DNA of 64,000 nucleotides from the NCBI GenBank assembly GCA_947178215.1, contig CAMWXJ010000003.1, positions 62,001-126,000 of the forward strand. The letters run 5' to 3'. This document shows positions 45,285-53,879 of the stretch, piece after piece. The DNA comes from an uncultured Porphyromonadaceae bacterium. GTDB taxonomy: Bacteria > Bacteroidota > Bacteroidia > Bacteroidales > Muribaculaceae. The position numbers and the translations under genes are program-made. Position 1 is the stretch's first letter. Each line of letters opens with the position of its first letter. The notes beneath the pieces were generated by a model. It was not told where the DNA came from. It was given only the letters and a program-made list of their open reading frames with translations, and searched no databases.

Positions 45285-45752
45285 ATGTTAAAGACCTATA
45301 TAAAATGGCTCTACATCATACTGCTGATGCCTCTTCTGGCTTCATGCAGCTGGGAAGACCTTCCCGCATATGAAGATGCCAACATCGAGGGCGCCCAGTT
45401 CTACTTCCGCTGGGCCAGCGATGACAAGGACGCAATCACCGGCGAGCCTATCGTCAAGGAAATACAGCTCAACTCAAGCAGCAAAATCAACCAGGACGCC
45501 GGCACAGTCGACGTGACCATCACTGTGCCTGCTGCAAGCAACAACTTCCCCGAATCGGCACGCCAGAAGTGCTCACTCGACCAGCTCTGGGCCCAGGTGA
45601 CACTCTCGACTGCCGCACGCCTCACCCCCATCAACGGCTCCAAGCCCCTCGGCACTCCCGACAACTGGAATCAGGAGCACCAGTATGAGGTCATGGCTGC
45701 CAACGGTACAAAGAAGACATGGACTATCCGAGTCGTATCGTTCACCAAGTAA
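45285..45752 (+). CDS. Small surface lipoprotein of sus unit 3 (DUF5018-like, uncertain)
   Basis: The 155-residue product has a lipobox ending at C21 (LLASC), followed by SWEDLPAYEDANIEG, an acidic start seen in exported Bacteroidetes lipoproteins. The rest is beta-rich (KTWTIRVVSFTK at the end) and looks like a single small Ig-like or DUF5018-type domain. It sits in the position where surface glycan-binding proteins are encoded after susD, so a glycan-binding or accessory role is inferred. A terminator follows 33 bases later. Confidence 0.75.
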   Translation: MLKTYIKWLYIILLMPLLASCSWEDLPAYEDANIEGAQFYFRWASDDKDAITGEPIVKEIQLNSSSKINQDAGTVDVTITVPAASNNFPESARQKCSLDQLWAQVTLSTAARLTPINGSKPLGTPDNWNQEHQYEVMAANGTKKTWTIRVVSFTK

Positions 45753-45785
45753 TCCGGCTAACTGTTAGGTAAACTACCCTACGAT

Positions 45786-45833
45786 AATCGCCGCAATCGC
45801 CTGTGTTATCAGGCGACTGCGGCGATTTTTTTT
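45786..45833 (+). terminator. Rho-independent terminator of sus unit 3
   Basis: AATCGCCGCAATCGCCTG pairs with CAGGCGACTGCGGCGATT (one mismatch) and runs into eight T (45826-45833). Confidence 0.92.
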
Positions 45834-45939
45834 GCGGATACGGCTACACCGGAGTTGCTGTCTGACCGGTTGCACCGGTCGGAGTTCTCGTTGATGAAGC
45901 TTAGCGATAACACTGTTAATTAACCTATATTAACGATTT

Positions 45940-45947
45940 GGGGGGGG
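45940..45947 (+). repeat. Second run of eight G, upstream of sus unit 4
   Basis: G8 in the context TTTGGGGGGGGTAATTTG lies 20 bases before a near-consensus box TATCTTCG (45967-45974). The interval 45834-46071 otherwise holds only AT-rich leader DNA; no clean promoter was identified. Confidence 0.85.
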
Positions 45948-46071
45948 TAATTTGTGAACTTTTCTTTATCTTCGTAAAAAATTATTTCACTCTTTGCCTG
46001 AAATAATACCGTTCTTAGCTGATTAACAACATCGAATTATCCTAAACAACCATCATCATTCTATCACATCA

Positions 46072-49000
46072 ATGAGGAAAAAGTATCAGACTCACCTCAT
46101 GACAGCCGCAATGCTCGCATTGGCAGCTCCTGTCATGACGGCAGCCCCCGGTGCCGAGCCAGGCACCATCTCGGCTCCTCAGCCTCAGGCTGAATGTACC
46201 GGCACCATCGTTGACAACACCGGCGAGCCGCTCATCGGCGCCACCGTAAAGGCCGTAGGCAACGACAAGGCCGTTGCCGTGACCGACATCGACGGTAAGT
46301 TCACTCTCCGCAACGTGAAGCCGGGCGCCACAATCACAGTGTCGTACATAGGCTACGACGAGCTCAAAACCGTATGGAACGGCAGCCCTCTCACTCTCAC
46401 CATGCAGCCCTCGGCTTCGAGCCTCGACGAGGTCGTGGTGATGGGTTACAACACCCAGACCAAAGAGAGCCTCACCGGCGCCCTCTCCGTAGTGAAGGGC
46501 GACAAGCTCAAAGACATCACCTCGCCCTCGCTCACCAACATGCTCAACGGCAAGGTGGCCGGCGTATATGTGGCTCCCGGCAGCGGCCAGCCCGGCGCCG
46601 GCGGCGCAGTAGTAGTGCGCGGCCAGGCCTCGCTCTCAGGCTCCACCCAGCCTATATGGGTTATCGACGGCGTTATTGTAGGCACCTCGGCAGGCGACCT
46701 CAACCCCGACGACGTGGCTTCGATGACCATCCTCAAAGATGCCGCCTCGACCGCAATCTACGGCTCCGACGGTGCTAACGGCGTTATAGTCGTGACCACC
46801 AAAAAGGGCTCCGACGGCCAGATGAACGTGAGCGCAAGCGTGAAACTCGGCATCTCCAACCTCAACAAGGGCCGAATGAAGGTTTACGACGGCGCAGGCC
46901 TATACGACTACTTCGCCTCGATGCAGGACCCCGGCAACAAGCTCTCCACAATCGCCCTCTGGACCCCCGAGCTCCGCAACCAGAACTTCGACTGGTGGGA
47001 CAACGCAACCCATACCGGCTTTGCCCAGGACTACCACGTAGCCATTTCGGGCGGCGCCGAGAAGCTCCGCTCCTACTTCTCCTTAGGCTACTATGACGAA
47101 AGCGGTGCCGTAAAGGGCTACAACTTCAACAAGTACTCCTTCCGCGCCAACATCGACTTCCGTCCCGCCAAATGGATCAGCATCCGCCCGACAATCCAGG
47201 GCTCGAAGCGCAAAATCCACGACAGCCAGTACTCCGTAAGTTCGATGTACTCGGCAATGCCCTGGGACTCCCCCTTCATGCGCGACTACGACCCCACAAG
47301 CGAAGAGCTATACACACCCCACCGTTACAGCGGATGGTGGAACGCCTCGTCGACCAACTGGATGCGCGACCTCGAAACCGGCGACTACGGTAAGAGCGAC
47401 AACTATGAGTTCAACGGCTCGCTTGACTTCGACATCTACTTCACCCCGTGGCTCACGTTCGCTTCCAACAACTCGTATCGCTACAACAACTACCGCCTGC
47501 ACCAGCTCACGACCCCCACATCGAGCAGCGGCGAGGGCGTAGACGGACGTATCTATGAGTGGAACAGCTCCACCACCCGCAAGACCACAACCCAGAAGCT
47601 TCTCTTCAACAAGGACTTCGGCGACAAGCACAAGGTCAACGGTCTTCTCGCCTACGAATTCAAGAACGAGCTCTACAACTACATGAGCGCCACCGGCACA
47701 GGCTTCGTGCCCGGCTTCGACGTCCTTGACGTCACCGCTCTCCCCGAGGCCAAGTCGGGCTCTATCACCGAATGGGCCGTAAGCTCCTACTTCACCAAGT
47801 GGAACTACATGTTCGACAACCGCTACCTCGCCGAATTCTCGTTCCGCCGCGACGGTGCCTCCAACCTCGGCAAGCGCTGGGGCAACCTCTGGAGTGTCAG
47901 CGCCGGCTGGGTAATCAACCGCGAGAGCTGGTTCAACGCATCGTGGGTCGACTACCTCAAACTCCGCGCTTCATACGGCGCGATAGGCAACCGTCCCACC
48001 TCGCTCTATCCCCAGCACGACCTTTACAGCGTGGGCGTTAAATACGATGGCGCTGCCGGCGCACTCATCAGCCAGATAGGCAACACCGACCTCACCTGGG
48101 AGCGCACCTATACTTTCGACGTGGGTTTTGACGCCAACTTCTTCAGCGAGCGTCTCCGCGCTTCGTTTGACTTCTACATCAAGAACACCGACAACGTGCT
48201 CTACTCCGTGCCCGTCACCGGCCTCGTGGGCGTGACCTCAATCTGGCGCAACATCGGCAAGATGCGCAACACCGGTATCGAGCTCAACATGGGCGGCGAC
48301 ATCATAGCCACCCGCGACTGGACCTGGACCGTAGACCTCAACCTCGCCCACAACAAGAACGAGCTCCGCGACCTTTACGCACAGAGCAACGGCGACGGCA
48401 CATTCTCGGTACGCCCCGTCATCGTAAGCGATGGCTCCGGCATCTCCGGCTCCATCGACCGCATCCTCGAGATTGGCGAACCCGTCGACACCTACTACGG
48501 CAAGGAATGGGCTGGCGTAAACCCTGAGGACGGCAAACCCCTCTGGTACTACACCGACGAAAACGGCGACCGCCTCACCACCGACAACTACACCAAGGCC
48601 GACGAAGTGAAGCTCGGCAAGATGAGCCCCGACGTATTCGGCTCGTTCTCGACCAATCTCCGCTGGAAGTCGCTCGACCTCAACGCAGTGTTCGGCTACT
48701 CCATCGGCGGCCAGATCTTCAACTACTCACGTATTGAGTATGACTCCGACGGCGCTTATCCCGACCGCAACCAGTACAAGCTCCAGGACGGCTGGACCCG
48801 CTGGGAGAAGCCGGGCGACATCGCCACTCACCCCCGCGCCGTGTACCAGAACACCGACCAGGGCAACAAGGCTTCGAGCCGCTTCCTTGAGAGCAGCGAC
48901 TATCTCAAGCTCCGTACCCTCACCGTCGGCTACACCCTGCCCCTGCCCCAGAACTGGGGCGTGCGCACAGCCCGCGTGAGCCTTTCGGCCGAAAACCTGT

Positions 49001-49128
49001 TCTGCATCACCAAGTACTCGGGCGTAGACCCCGAGCTGCCCGCATCCGGTGGCCAAATCCAGGGCACTGCAGCGACACCCTATCCCTCGGTTCGCCGCTT
49101 CAGCCTCGGTCTTAACCTCTCGCTTTAA
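46072..49128 (+). CDS. SusC/RagA TonB-dependent outer-membrane transporter (unit 4)
   Basis: This 1018-residue transporter has an exported N-terminus (MRKKYQTHLMTAAMLALAAP), a carboxypeptidase-regulatory-like domain (about 42-120, GTIVDNTGEPLIGATVKAVG), a plug domain (NMLNGKVAGVYVAPGSGQPG, then IYGSDGANGVIVVTTKKG) and a barrel ending SVRRFSLGLNLSL. Codon use here is strongly C-ending, unlike unit 2. The N-terminal layout is close to that of unit 2, which suggests duplication and divergence. No STN domain is present. Confidence 0.95.
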   Translation: MRKKYQTHLMTAAMLALAAPVMTAAPGAEPGTISAPQPQAECTGTIVDNTGEPLIGATVKAVGNDKAVAVTDIDGKFTLRNVKPGATITVSYIGYDELKTVWNGSPLTLTMQPSASSLDEVVVMGYNTQTKESLTGALSVVKGDKLKDITSPSLTNMLNGKVAGVYVAPGSGQPGAGGAVVVRGQASLSGSTQPIWVIDGVIVGTSAGDLNPDDVASMTILKDAASTAIYGSDGANGVIVVTTKKGSDGQMNVSASVKLGISNLNKGRMKVYDGAGLYDYFASMQDPGNKLSTIALWTPELRNQNFDWWDNATHTGFAQDYHVAISGGAEKLRSYFSLGYYDESGAVKGYNFNKYSFRANIDFRPAKWISIRPTIQGSKRKIHDSQYSVSSMYSAMPWDSPFMRDYDPTSEELYTPHRYSGWWNASSTNWMRDLETGDYGKSDNYEFNGSLDFDIYFTPWLTFASNNSYRYNNYRLHQLTTPTSSSGEGVDGRIYEWNSSTTRKTTTQKLLFNKDFGDKHKVNGLLAYEFKNELYNYMSATGTGFVPGFDVLDVTALPEAKSGSITEWAVSSYFTKWNYMFDNRYLAEFSFRRDGASNLGKRWGNLWSVSAGWVINRESWFNASWVDYLKLRASYGAIGNRPTSLYPQHDLYSVGVKYDGAAGALISQIGNTDLTWERTYTFDVGFDANFFSERLRASFDFYIKNTDNVLYSVPVTGLVGVTSIWRNIGKMRNTGIELNMGGDIIATRDWTWTVDLNLAHNKNELRDLYAQSNGDGTFSVRPVIVSDGSGISGSIDRILEIGEPVDTYYGKEWAGVNPEDGKPLWYYTDENGDRLTTDNYTKADEVKLGKMSPDVFGSFSTNLRWKSLDLNAVFGYSIGGQIFNYSRIEYDSDGAYPDRNQYKLQDGWTRWEKPGDIATHPRAVYQNTDQGNKASSRFLESSDYLKLRTLTVGYTLPLPQNWGVRTARVSLSAENLFCITKYSGVDPELPASGGQIQGTAATPYPSVRRFSLGLNLSL

Positions 49129-49164
49129 TCCCCATCCTCAATCATCAATATTGCATCTACAATA

Positions 49165-50892
49165 ATGAAGACCAAATATATATTACTTGCTGCCGCCACT
49201 GCCCTGACACTCGGCGTGACAAGCTGCGATGTCGAGCGCCTTCCTTATGGCTCGATGTCGAGCGAGCAGATCAAGGGCGACCCCGAGCAGAATCTCGACG
49301 CCCTCATGAACGGCACCTACGCCCAGCTCAAAGCCTGGAGCGACCCCATGCACCGCTGCGGCGAATACGCCGGCGACAACGTGGCCATCCGCGGCTACTC
49401 CACCGACGCATTCTTCGACTTCATATCGTTCTCACGCTCGCCCATCAACTACCGCCTCGACCAGTTCTGGAACAGCGGCTGGAAGGGCATCGCGCAGGCC
49501 TCCAACATCATAAAGATGTTTGAGGAGGGCCAGAGCGCCAAGATAGACCAGGCTATGGGCGAATGTTACTACATCCGCGGCATGCTCTACTTCTACTTCG
49601 TGCGCGCCTACGGCCGTCCCTACTATCAGGCTCCCGACCGCAACCTCGGCGTGCCTATCGTCAACGGCACCCCCGATGACGTAATGGGCGACCTCTTCCT
49701 CGACGACCGCATGACCGTAAAAGAGACCTACGAGCAGATTATCTCCGACCTCCAGAAAGCCGAGCAGCTGATGAACGAGGACAAGGGCGCATCGCGCGCC
49801 AGCGTGGGCGCCGCACAGGCCCTGCTCTCGCGTGTCTACCTCTACATGAGCGGCACCTACGAGAATCCCAACCGTGAGTACGCACAGAAGGCTGTCGAGT
49901 ATGCCGGCAAGGTAATCAACTCGGGCAACTACCGCCTCCTCACCCGCGACGAGTTCATGGCTTACCTCAAACCCACCCCCGAAAACAATCCCGAAATGAT
50001 TATGGCCGTCAAGCGCGTGGCCTCGGAGTTCTCAGGCTTCGACCACTACTACGGCGTCGGCGGCATGTATGCCAACATCGGCGGCATGGGCTGGGGCGAG
50101 ATGTATGCCTCGCAGAAGTATATGGACCTCCTCGACGAGAACGGCCGCAACGACTGGCGCGACGACCACTACAACATCATCGACGCCCGCGCTTCATTTA
50201 TCGAGCCCACCTATCAGGACCGCGAGGTGGCACGCTTCGTATATTACGACGCCAACGGCAACACCAACTACGCCCAGTACGACGTGACGCGCAATGACGC
50301 CGGCGTAGCCATAAGCTGCACCAACGAAGGCAAGACGTACACCCTCACCCCGGTAGACATCGACCAGGAAATCTACACCATCAGCTATGAGGGCCGCGAC
50401 TACAAGGCCTATATCGACAACTTCATCACAATCAACCGCGCCAATCCGCAGTTCTTCATCAACAAGCAGAGCCGTGAGGGCGAGGACAGCCACCTCTTCT
50501 CTCCCGCCATCAGCCGTCTCGCCGAGGTTTACCTCAACCGCGCCGAGGCCTACGCCAAGCTCGGAGAATACGGCAACGCCCTCGCCGACCTCAACATCGT
50601 GCGTGAGCGCTCAATCATCGGCGGCGGCTACGCCTCGCTTACCGCAGCCAACGCGGCCGAACTTATCGACAAGGAGCGCACCCTGGAACTCGCTTTCGAA
50701 GCCGAGCGCTCATACGACGTGTTCCGCAACGGCGGCACTCTTACCCGCCACTATCCCGGCGCACACGACCAGTCGATCGAAGTGTCAGCTACCGACTACC
50801 GTGTAATCTACTACATCCCGCAGAATGCCATCAACGCATATCCCGGCATCCTCACCCAGAACCCCACCGACCAGTCGGGCGTAATGCTCTGA
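49165..50892 (+). CDS. SusD/RagB-type lipoprotein (unit 4)
   Basis: The 575-residue product has a lipobox ending at C21 (GVTSC) and the start DVERLPYGSMSSEQIKGDPEQN. Helical TPR-like parts include QAMGECYYIRGMLYFYFVRAYG, and FSPAISRLAEVYLNRAEAYAKL is the conserved C-terminal helix. The end, PGILTQNPTDQSGVML, deviates slightly from the common NPGW/NPGY ending. It is the last gene of the plus-strand sus group; a hairpin with a duplicated tail follows. Confidence 0.93.
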   Translation: MKTKYILLAAATALTLGVTSCDVERLPYGSMSSEQIKGDPEQNLDALMNGTYAQLKAWSDPMHRCGEYAGDNVAIRGYSTDAFFDFISFSRSPINYRLDQFWNSGWKGIAQASNIIKMFEEGQSAKIDQAMGECYYIRGMLYFYFVRAYGRPYYQAPDRNLGVPIVNGTPDDVMGDLFLDDRMTVKETYEQIISDLQKAEQLMNEDKGASRASVGAAQALLSRVYLYMSGTYENPNREYAQKAVEYAGKVINSGNYRLLTRDEFMAYLKPTPENNPEMIMAVKRVASEFSGFDHYYGVGGMYANIGGMGWGEMYASQKYMDLLDENGRNDWRDDHYNIIDARASFIEPTYQDREVARFVYYDANGNTNYAQYDVTRNDAGVAISCTNEGKTYTLTPVDIDQEIYTISYEGRDYKAYIDNFITINRANPQFFINKQSREGEDSHLFSPAISRLAEVYLNRAEAYAKLGEYGNALADLNIVRERSIIGGGYASLTAANAAELIDKERTLELAFEAERSYDVFRNGGTLTRHYPGAHDQSIEVSATDYRVIYYIPQNAINAYPGILTQNPTDQSGVML

Positions 50893-50917
50893 AATAGGTC
50901 GTCGACCACTTAAAGCT

Positions 50918-50952
50918 CATGAGGCTGCTCCCGTCGCGGGAGCAGCCTCATG
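50918..50952 (+). terminator. Terminator hairpin of sus unit 4
   Basis: CATGAGGCTGCTCCCG pairs perfectly with CGGGAGCAGCCTCATG around a 3-base loop; a CATTTTC tail follows. Confidence 0.85.
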
Positions 50953-50976
50953 TCATTTTCACCATGTCATTTTCAC
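50949..50976 (+). repeat. Tandem 14-bp duplication of the terminator tail
   Basis: CATGTCATTTTCAC occurs twice in direct succession, followed by CATG. It includes the end of the hairpin and its T-rich tail. Confidence 0.85.
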
Positions 50977-50996
50977 CATGCGGCCGGCGGCGGAGT

Positions 50997-52292
50997 CTAT
51001 GCCACGGTAAAGGCTCCGAGACAGGTGGTGTAGTCGGGCGATTTGAGAGCGCGGCGTATGGCGCCGGCAAACTTCACGCTGCGGCCATCGGCATCGCGCT
51101 GCGTGTACTGCTGGGCGGCCACGGTCACGGTGTCGGCTCCGAGACGCCTGTTGAGCGCATCGAGCGTCGCCGAGGCCATACGGAGCTTGCGGCTGCGCTC
51201 GGGATCGTAGCCGAAGAGCGCCGGCTGCATCGGTGCTTCGGGCCCTATTCCTGCCACCATGACGCCGGCGCGCTTGTAGTGCACACCTCTGCGGTAAACC
51301 TCATTCAGTGCGGCCTCGGCGGCGGCTACGAGCTCGCAGGTGGTGGCTGTGGGGGTAAGGAACGAGCGCGACACCCCGGCTGAATATTGCGGCAGGTCGT
51401 CGCGAAAATAGTTTGACTGCACGAATACGGTAAGCAGTGAGCACACCGAGTGCTGGCGTCGCAGCTTCATGGCACACCGCGCGGCGTAGTTGGCCACATG
51501 GGGGCGCAGGTCGTCGAGCGACGTGAGCATCGACGGAAAGCTTCGGCTCGTGACTATGCTTTTGCGCTCCACGCCGTCGAGGCCGTCGACATCTATCACG
51601 CTGTCGCCGCGGAGCTCGCGCCATGTGCGCTCGCCGGTGACGTGGAATCGGCGGCGCACCCACTCCTGCGGCAGGTCGGCGAAGCCGTGAGCCGTGGTGA
51701 CGCCAAACGGTTGGAGGGCGCGCGCCATGCGCCTCCCTATCCCCCACACGTCGCCTATCGGGAAGATGCGGCATGCGGCCTCGCGCTGCTCCTCCGAGGC
51801 TATGACACAGCAACTCCTGTAACCGGGATATTTCTTGGCAAACTTGCTCGCCATCTTTGCGAGGGTCTTGCTCGGCGCGATGCCGAGGCTCACGGGCATA
51901 CCGGTCCACTGCCGCACCTTGCGACACAGCCGCTCGCCCCACTCTTTCAGCCCCGCGGGATCGAGGCCGTCGAGCAGCAGAAACGCCTCGTCGATGCTGT
52001 ATTGAACCACTTCGGGCGCCTCACTGCGCAACACGTCCATCACGCGCGCCGACATGTCGCCGTAAAGGGTGTAGTTGGATGAAAAGGCAGTGATTCCCGC
52101 GTCGGGATATTGTTCGAGCAGCTGATAGTAGGGCAGCCCCTCAGGTATGCCCATATCCTTGACCTCGCGCGAGCGCGCCACTACGCAGCCGTCGTTGTTG
52201 CTCAGCACCACCACCGGGCGACGGGCAAGGTCGGGACGGAACACGCGCTCACACGAGCAGAAAAAGTTGTCGCAGTCAACAAGTCCTATCAT
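50997..52292 (-). CDS. umuC: Y-family DNA polymerase UmuC (Pol V catalytic subunit)
   Basis: This is the catalytic part of an error-prone translesion polymerase. The 431-residue product has the metal-binding residues at the same numbers as E. coli UmuC: D6 (MIGLVDCDNFF) and D101/E102 (YSIDEAF). The finger loop (VVVLSNNDGCVVARSREVKDMGIPEG region), the helix-hairpin-helix thumb and the little-finger domain (SRSFPSMLTSLDDL) are all present. It follows umuD after 35 bases, so UmuD'2C can form. No beta-clamp motif was checked. Confidence 0.96.
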   Translation of the reverse strand: MIGLVDCDNFFCSCERVFRPDLARRPVVVLSNNDGCVVARSREVKDMGIPEGLPYYQLLEQYPDAGITAFSSNYTLYGDMSARVMDVLRSEAPEVVQYSIDEAFLLLDGLDPAGLKEWGERLCRKVRQWTGMPVSLGIAPSKTLAKMASKFAKKYPGYRSCCVIASEEQREAACRIFPIGDVWGIGRRMARALQPFGVTTAHGFADLPQEWVRRRFHVTGERTWRELRGDSVIDVDGLDGVERKSIVTSRSFPSMLTSLDDLRPHVANYAARCAMKLRRQHSVCSLLTVFVQSNYFRDDLPQYSAGVSRSFLTPTATTCELVAAAEAALNEVYRRGVHYKRAGVMVAGIGPEAPMQPALFGYDPERSRKLRMASATLDALNRRLGADTVTVAAQQYTQRDADGRSVKFAGAIRRALKSPDYTTCLGAFTVA

Positions 52293-52327
52293 AATATCAC
52301 TTTTGTCAGTTTTTTATCGCAGGCGTG

Positions 52328-52783
52328 TCAGTTCCAGTCAAGGTGCCGCGGCGGGCGGCGGTTGGCCTTTACGGTGTACGTCACCACGCCCCACACCATG
52401 AAGTCGTCGTCGGGCGTTACGTCGATAGGACGGTAACGACGATTGGAGGGCATTAGCTGCATTCGCGCACCACCATCGCGGTATCGCAGGCGTTTCAGGG
52501 TAAACTCGCCGTTGAGGCAGCACACTGCCAAATCGCCGTGCTCGGCTTGGAGCGACTTGTCGATAATCAGGAGGTCGCCGTCGGCGATACCCTCCTCCTC
52601 CATTGAGTCGCCTGTAACACGGGCATAGAAAGTGGCACTCGGATGCTTTACGAGCGTACGGTTGAGGTCGATTGATTCCGACATGTAATCCTGGGCCGGA
52701 CTGGGAAAACCGGCGCGAATACCGCCGTCGGCATAATTCAGCGGCAGATGCGAATCAGTGTCGGCAATAAACAGTTGAAACAT
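52328..52783 (-). CDS. umuD: Polymerase V autoproteolytic subunit UmuD (S24 family)
   Basis: This 151-residue protein self-cleaves when bound to RecA filaments to give UmuD', the partner of UmuC. Numbering matches E. coli UmuD: cleavage site A24-G25 (GGIRAGFPSP), catalytic S60 (GDSMEEEGI) and K97 (GEFTLKRLR). The ATG at 52783 gives the standard length; an open extension upstream adds 15 residues without homology and is not used. A TAnnTTTG box lies 20 bases upstream. No LexA gene is in the window, so the trigger for expression is not visible. Confidence 0.96.
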   Translation of the reverse strand: MFQLFIADTDSHLPLNYADGGIRAGFPSPAQDYMSESIDLNRTLVKHPSATFYARVTGDSMEEEGIADGDLLIIDKSLQAEHGDLAVCCLNGEFTLKRLRYRDGGARMQLMPSNRRYRPIDVTPDDDFMVWGVVTYTVKANRRPPRHLDWN

Positions 52784-52803
52784 GGCTGTAAAGATTTTGC
52801 ACG

Positions 52804-52811
52804 CAAAAATA
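52804..52811 (-). promoter_or_regulatory. -7 box of umuDC (TATTTTTG)
   Basis: Minus-strand TATTTTTG fits TAnnTTTG and lies 20 bases before the umuD start. No TTG is found at the expected upstream distance. Confidence 0.5.
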
Positions 52812-52885
52812 GCAATGCCCCGGCGCATGATTGCCGCCCGCGAATGTTAACGAGTCTTAACCGGCCACTCGGAGGATATAATGTG

Positions 52886-52923
52886 GACGCCACGCCTGAC
52901 TGTCGAGAGTCGGGCGTGGCGTC
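52886..52923 (-). terminator. Long hairpin downstream of the charged periplasmic protein gene
   Basis: GACGCCACGCCTGACT pairs over 16 positions (one G-U wobble) with AGTCGGGCGTGGCGTC around a 6-base loop. There is no T tract, but its position fits termination of the gene at 53068-53628. The rest of 52812-53067 holds no gene that can be supported. Confidence 0.6.
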
Positions 52924-53067
52924 GCTGTTACATTATCACACTATCATTATGCTGCTGTGTCAAAGGGGGGCCCTTTATCACAAAGGAGAGGGAGAGAGGT
53001 CGGAGAGAGGAGAATGACCTCAGGGAGAGAATCGGGAGAGAGGGCGGAGTTATGTCTATTGCTTTGG

Positions 53068-53628
53068 TCAGGCTGCTGCTGTGGCGGTGGCGGTAGTATT
53101 GCCGCCGTTGCCGCGGTTGGTCTGCTTTGACTTCTTGTCGCCCTGGCGCTTGTCGTTGCGGGCCATCTTGCCACCGTGCTTGCCTTGGCGGGGAGCCTTG
53201 CCGGCCTTTTGGTGTCGGTTGCCGCCGAGAGCTATGTTTTCAAGATATTTCACGTACTGCTCGGGAGTGAGTATGCTCTTTACCTTGTCAAGCTCGGCGC
53301 GACGGGCGGCGCGGCGGGCAGTGAGGCGCTCTTCTTGCTTCTTCTGGCGCTCGGCACGGGCGGCTTCGCTCTTCTGCTTGCGCTCGGCGCTGGCGGCATC
53401 GGTTTTCTGCTTGCGCTCGGCTTTGAGAGCGTCGAGCTTGGTCTGCTGGTCGGCGCTGAGACTAATGCCCTCGAAGGGGTTGATTGCGCCGGTGCGGGTC
53501 TTGCGGCCTTTTACATTCTCGGTCTTGGTGCCGTCGGGGGTGGTTGCGGAGGGAGTCGCGTTCTGGGCAAATGCCATTGAGGTGAAAGCCACGGCGGCTA
53601 CTGCAAGAGAGAGGAGTTTCTTTTTCAT
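53068..53628 (-). CDS. Charged periplasmic protein, DUF4890/Spy-like
   Basis: The 186-residue product has a signal peptide (MKKKLLSLAVAAVAFTSMAFAQ). From about 52 (FEGISLSADQQTKLDALKAERKQK) to 135 (ILTPEQYVKYLENIAL) it is a long charged helical region with the LxxxQ...LTPEQ pattern of Bacteroidetes DUF4890 proteins, which resemble Spy/CpxP periplasmic chaperones. The last 50 residues are Gly/Lys/Arg/Asn-rich and probably disordered. A role in envelope stress is inferred from family likeness only. It is transcribed away from uvrD. Confidence 0.75.
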   Translation of the reverse strand: MKKKLLSLAVAAVAFTSMAFAQNATPSATTPDGTKTENVKGRKTRTGAINPFEGISLSADQQTKLDALKAERKQKTDAASAERKQKSEAARAERQKKQEERLTARRAARRAELDKVKSILTPEQYVKYLENIALGGNRHQKAGKAPRQGKHGGKMARNDKRQGDKKSKQTNRGNGGNTTATATAAA

Positions 53629-53864
53629 ATCTTTTCTTGTTTGGAGAGAGGTTTGTTATTATCTTGTTTTCAGTCGTTGTTTTCTCAGTGGTTACGCTTC
53701 TTTGACTGCGGGGCGGGTATATCGTTTAACACCCCCGTGTACTTTAACGCATATTTAACATTTGCCCTTTCCGCAGGGTTGTCAGCGCGCGTCGTACAGC
53801 TATTAAGTTTGCGCACGCGCGTGGGATTATGCCGCCGGGCGAGCGGCCAATCGTGCTTTTTTTG

Positions 53865-53872
53865 TACCTTTG
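53865..53872 (+). promoter_or_regulatory. -7 box directly before the helicase gene (TACCTTTG)
   Basis: TACCTTTG fits TAnnTTTG and ends only seven bases before the ATG at 53880, so the message would be nearly leaderless. The rest of 53629-53864 holds no gene or clear element. Confidence 0.5.
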
Positions 53873-53879
53873 CCGCAAT

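Noticed and set aside
45967-45974. Promoter TATCTTCG for sus unit 4
   Set aside because: It has one mismatch to TAnnTTTG and no TTG at the right distance, so it was not listed as a feature.
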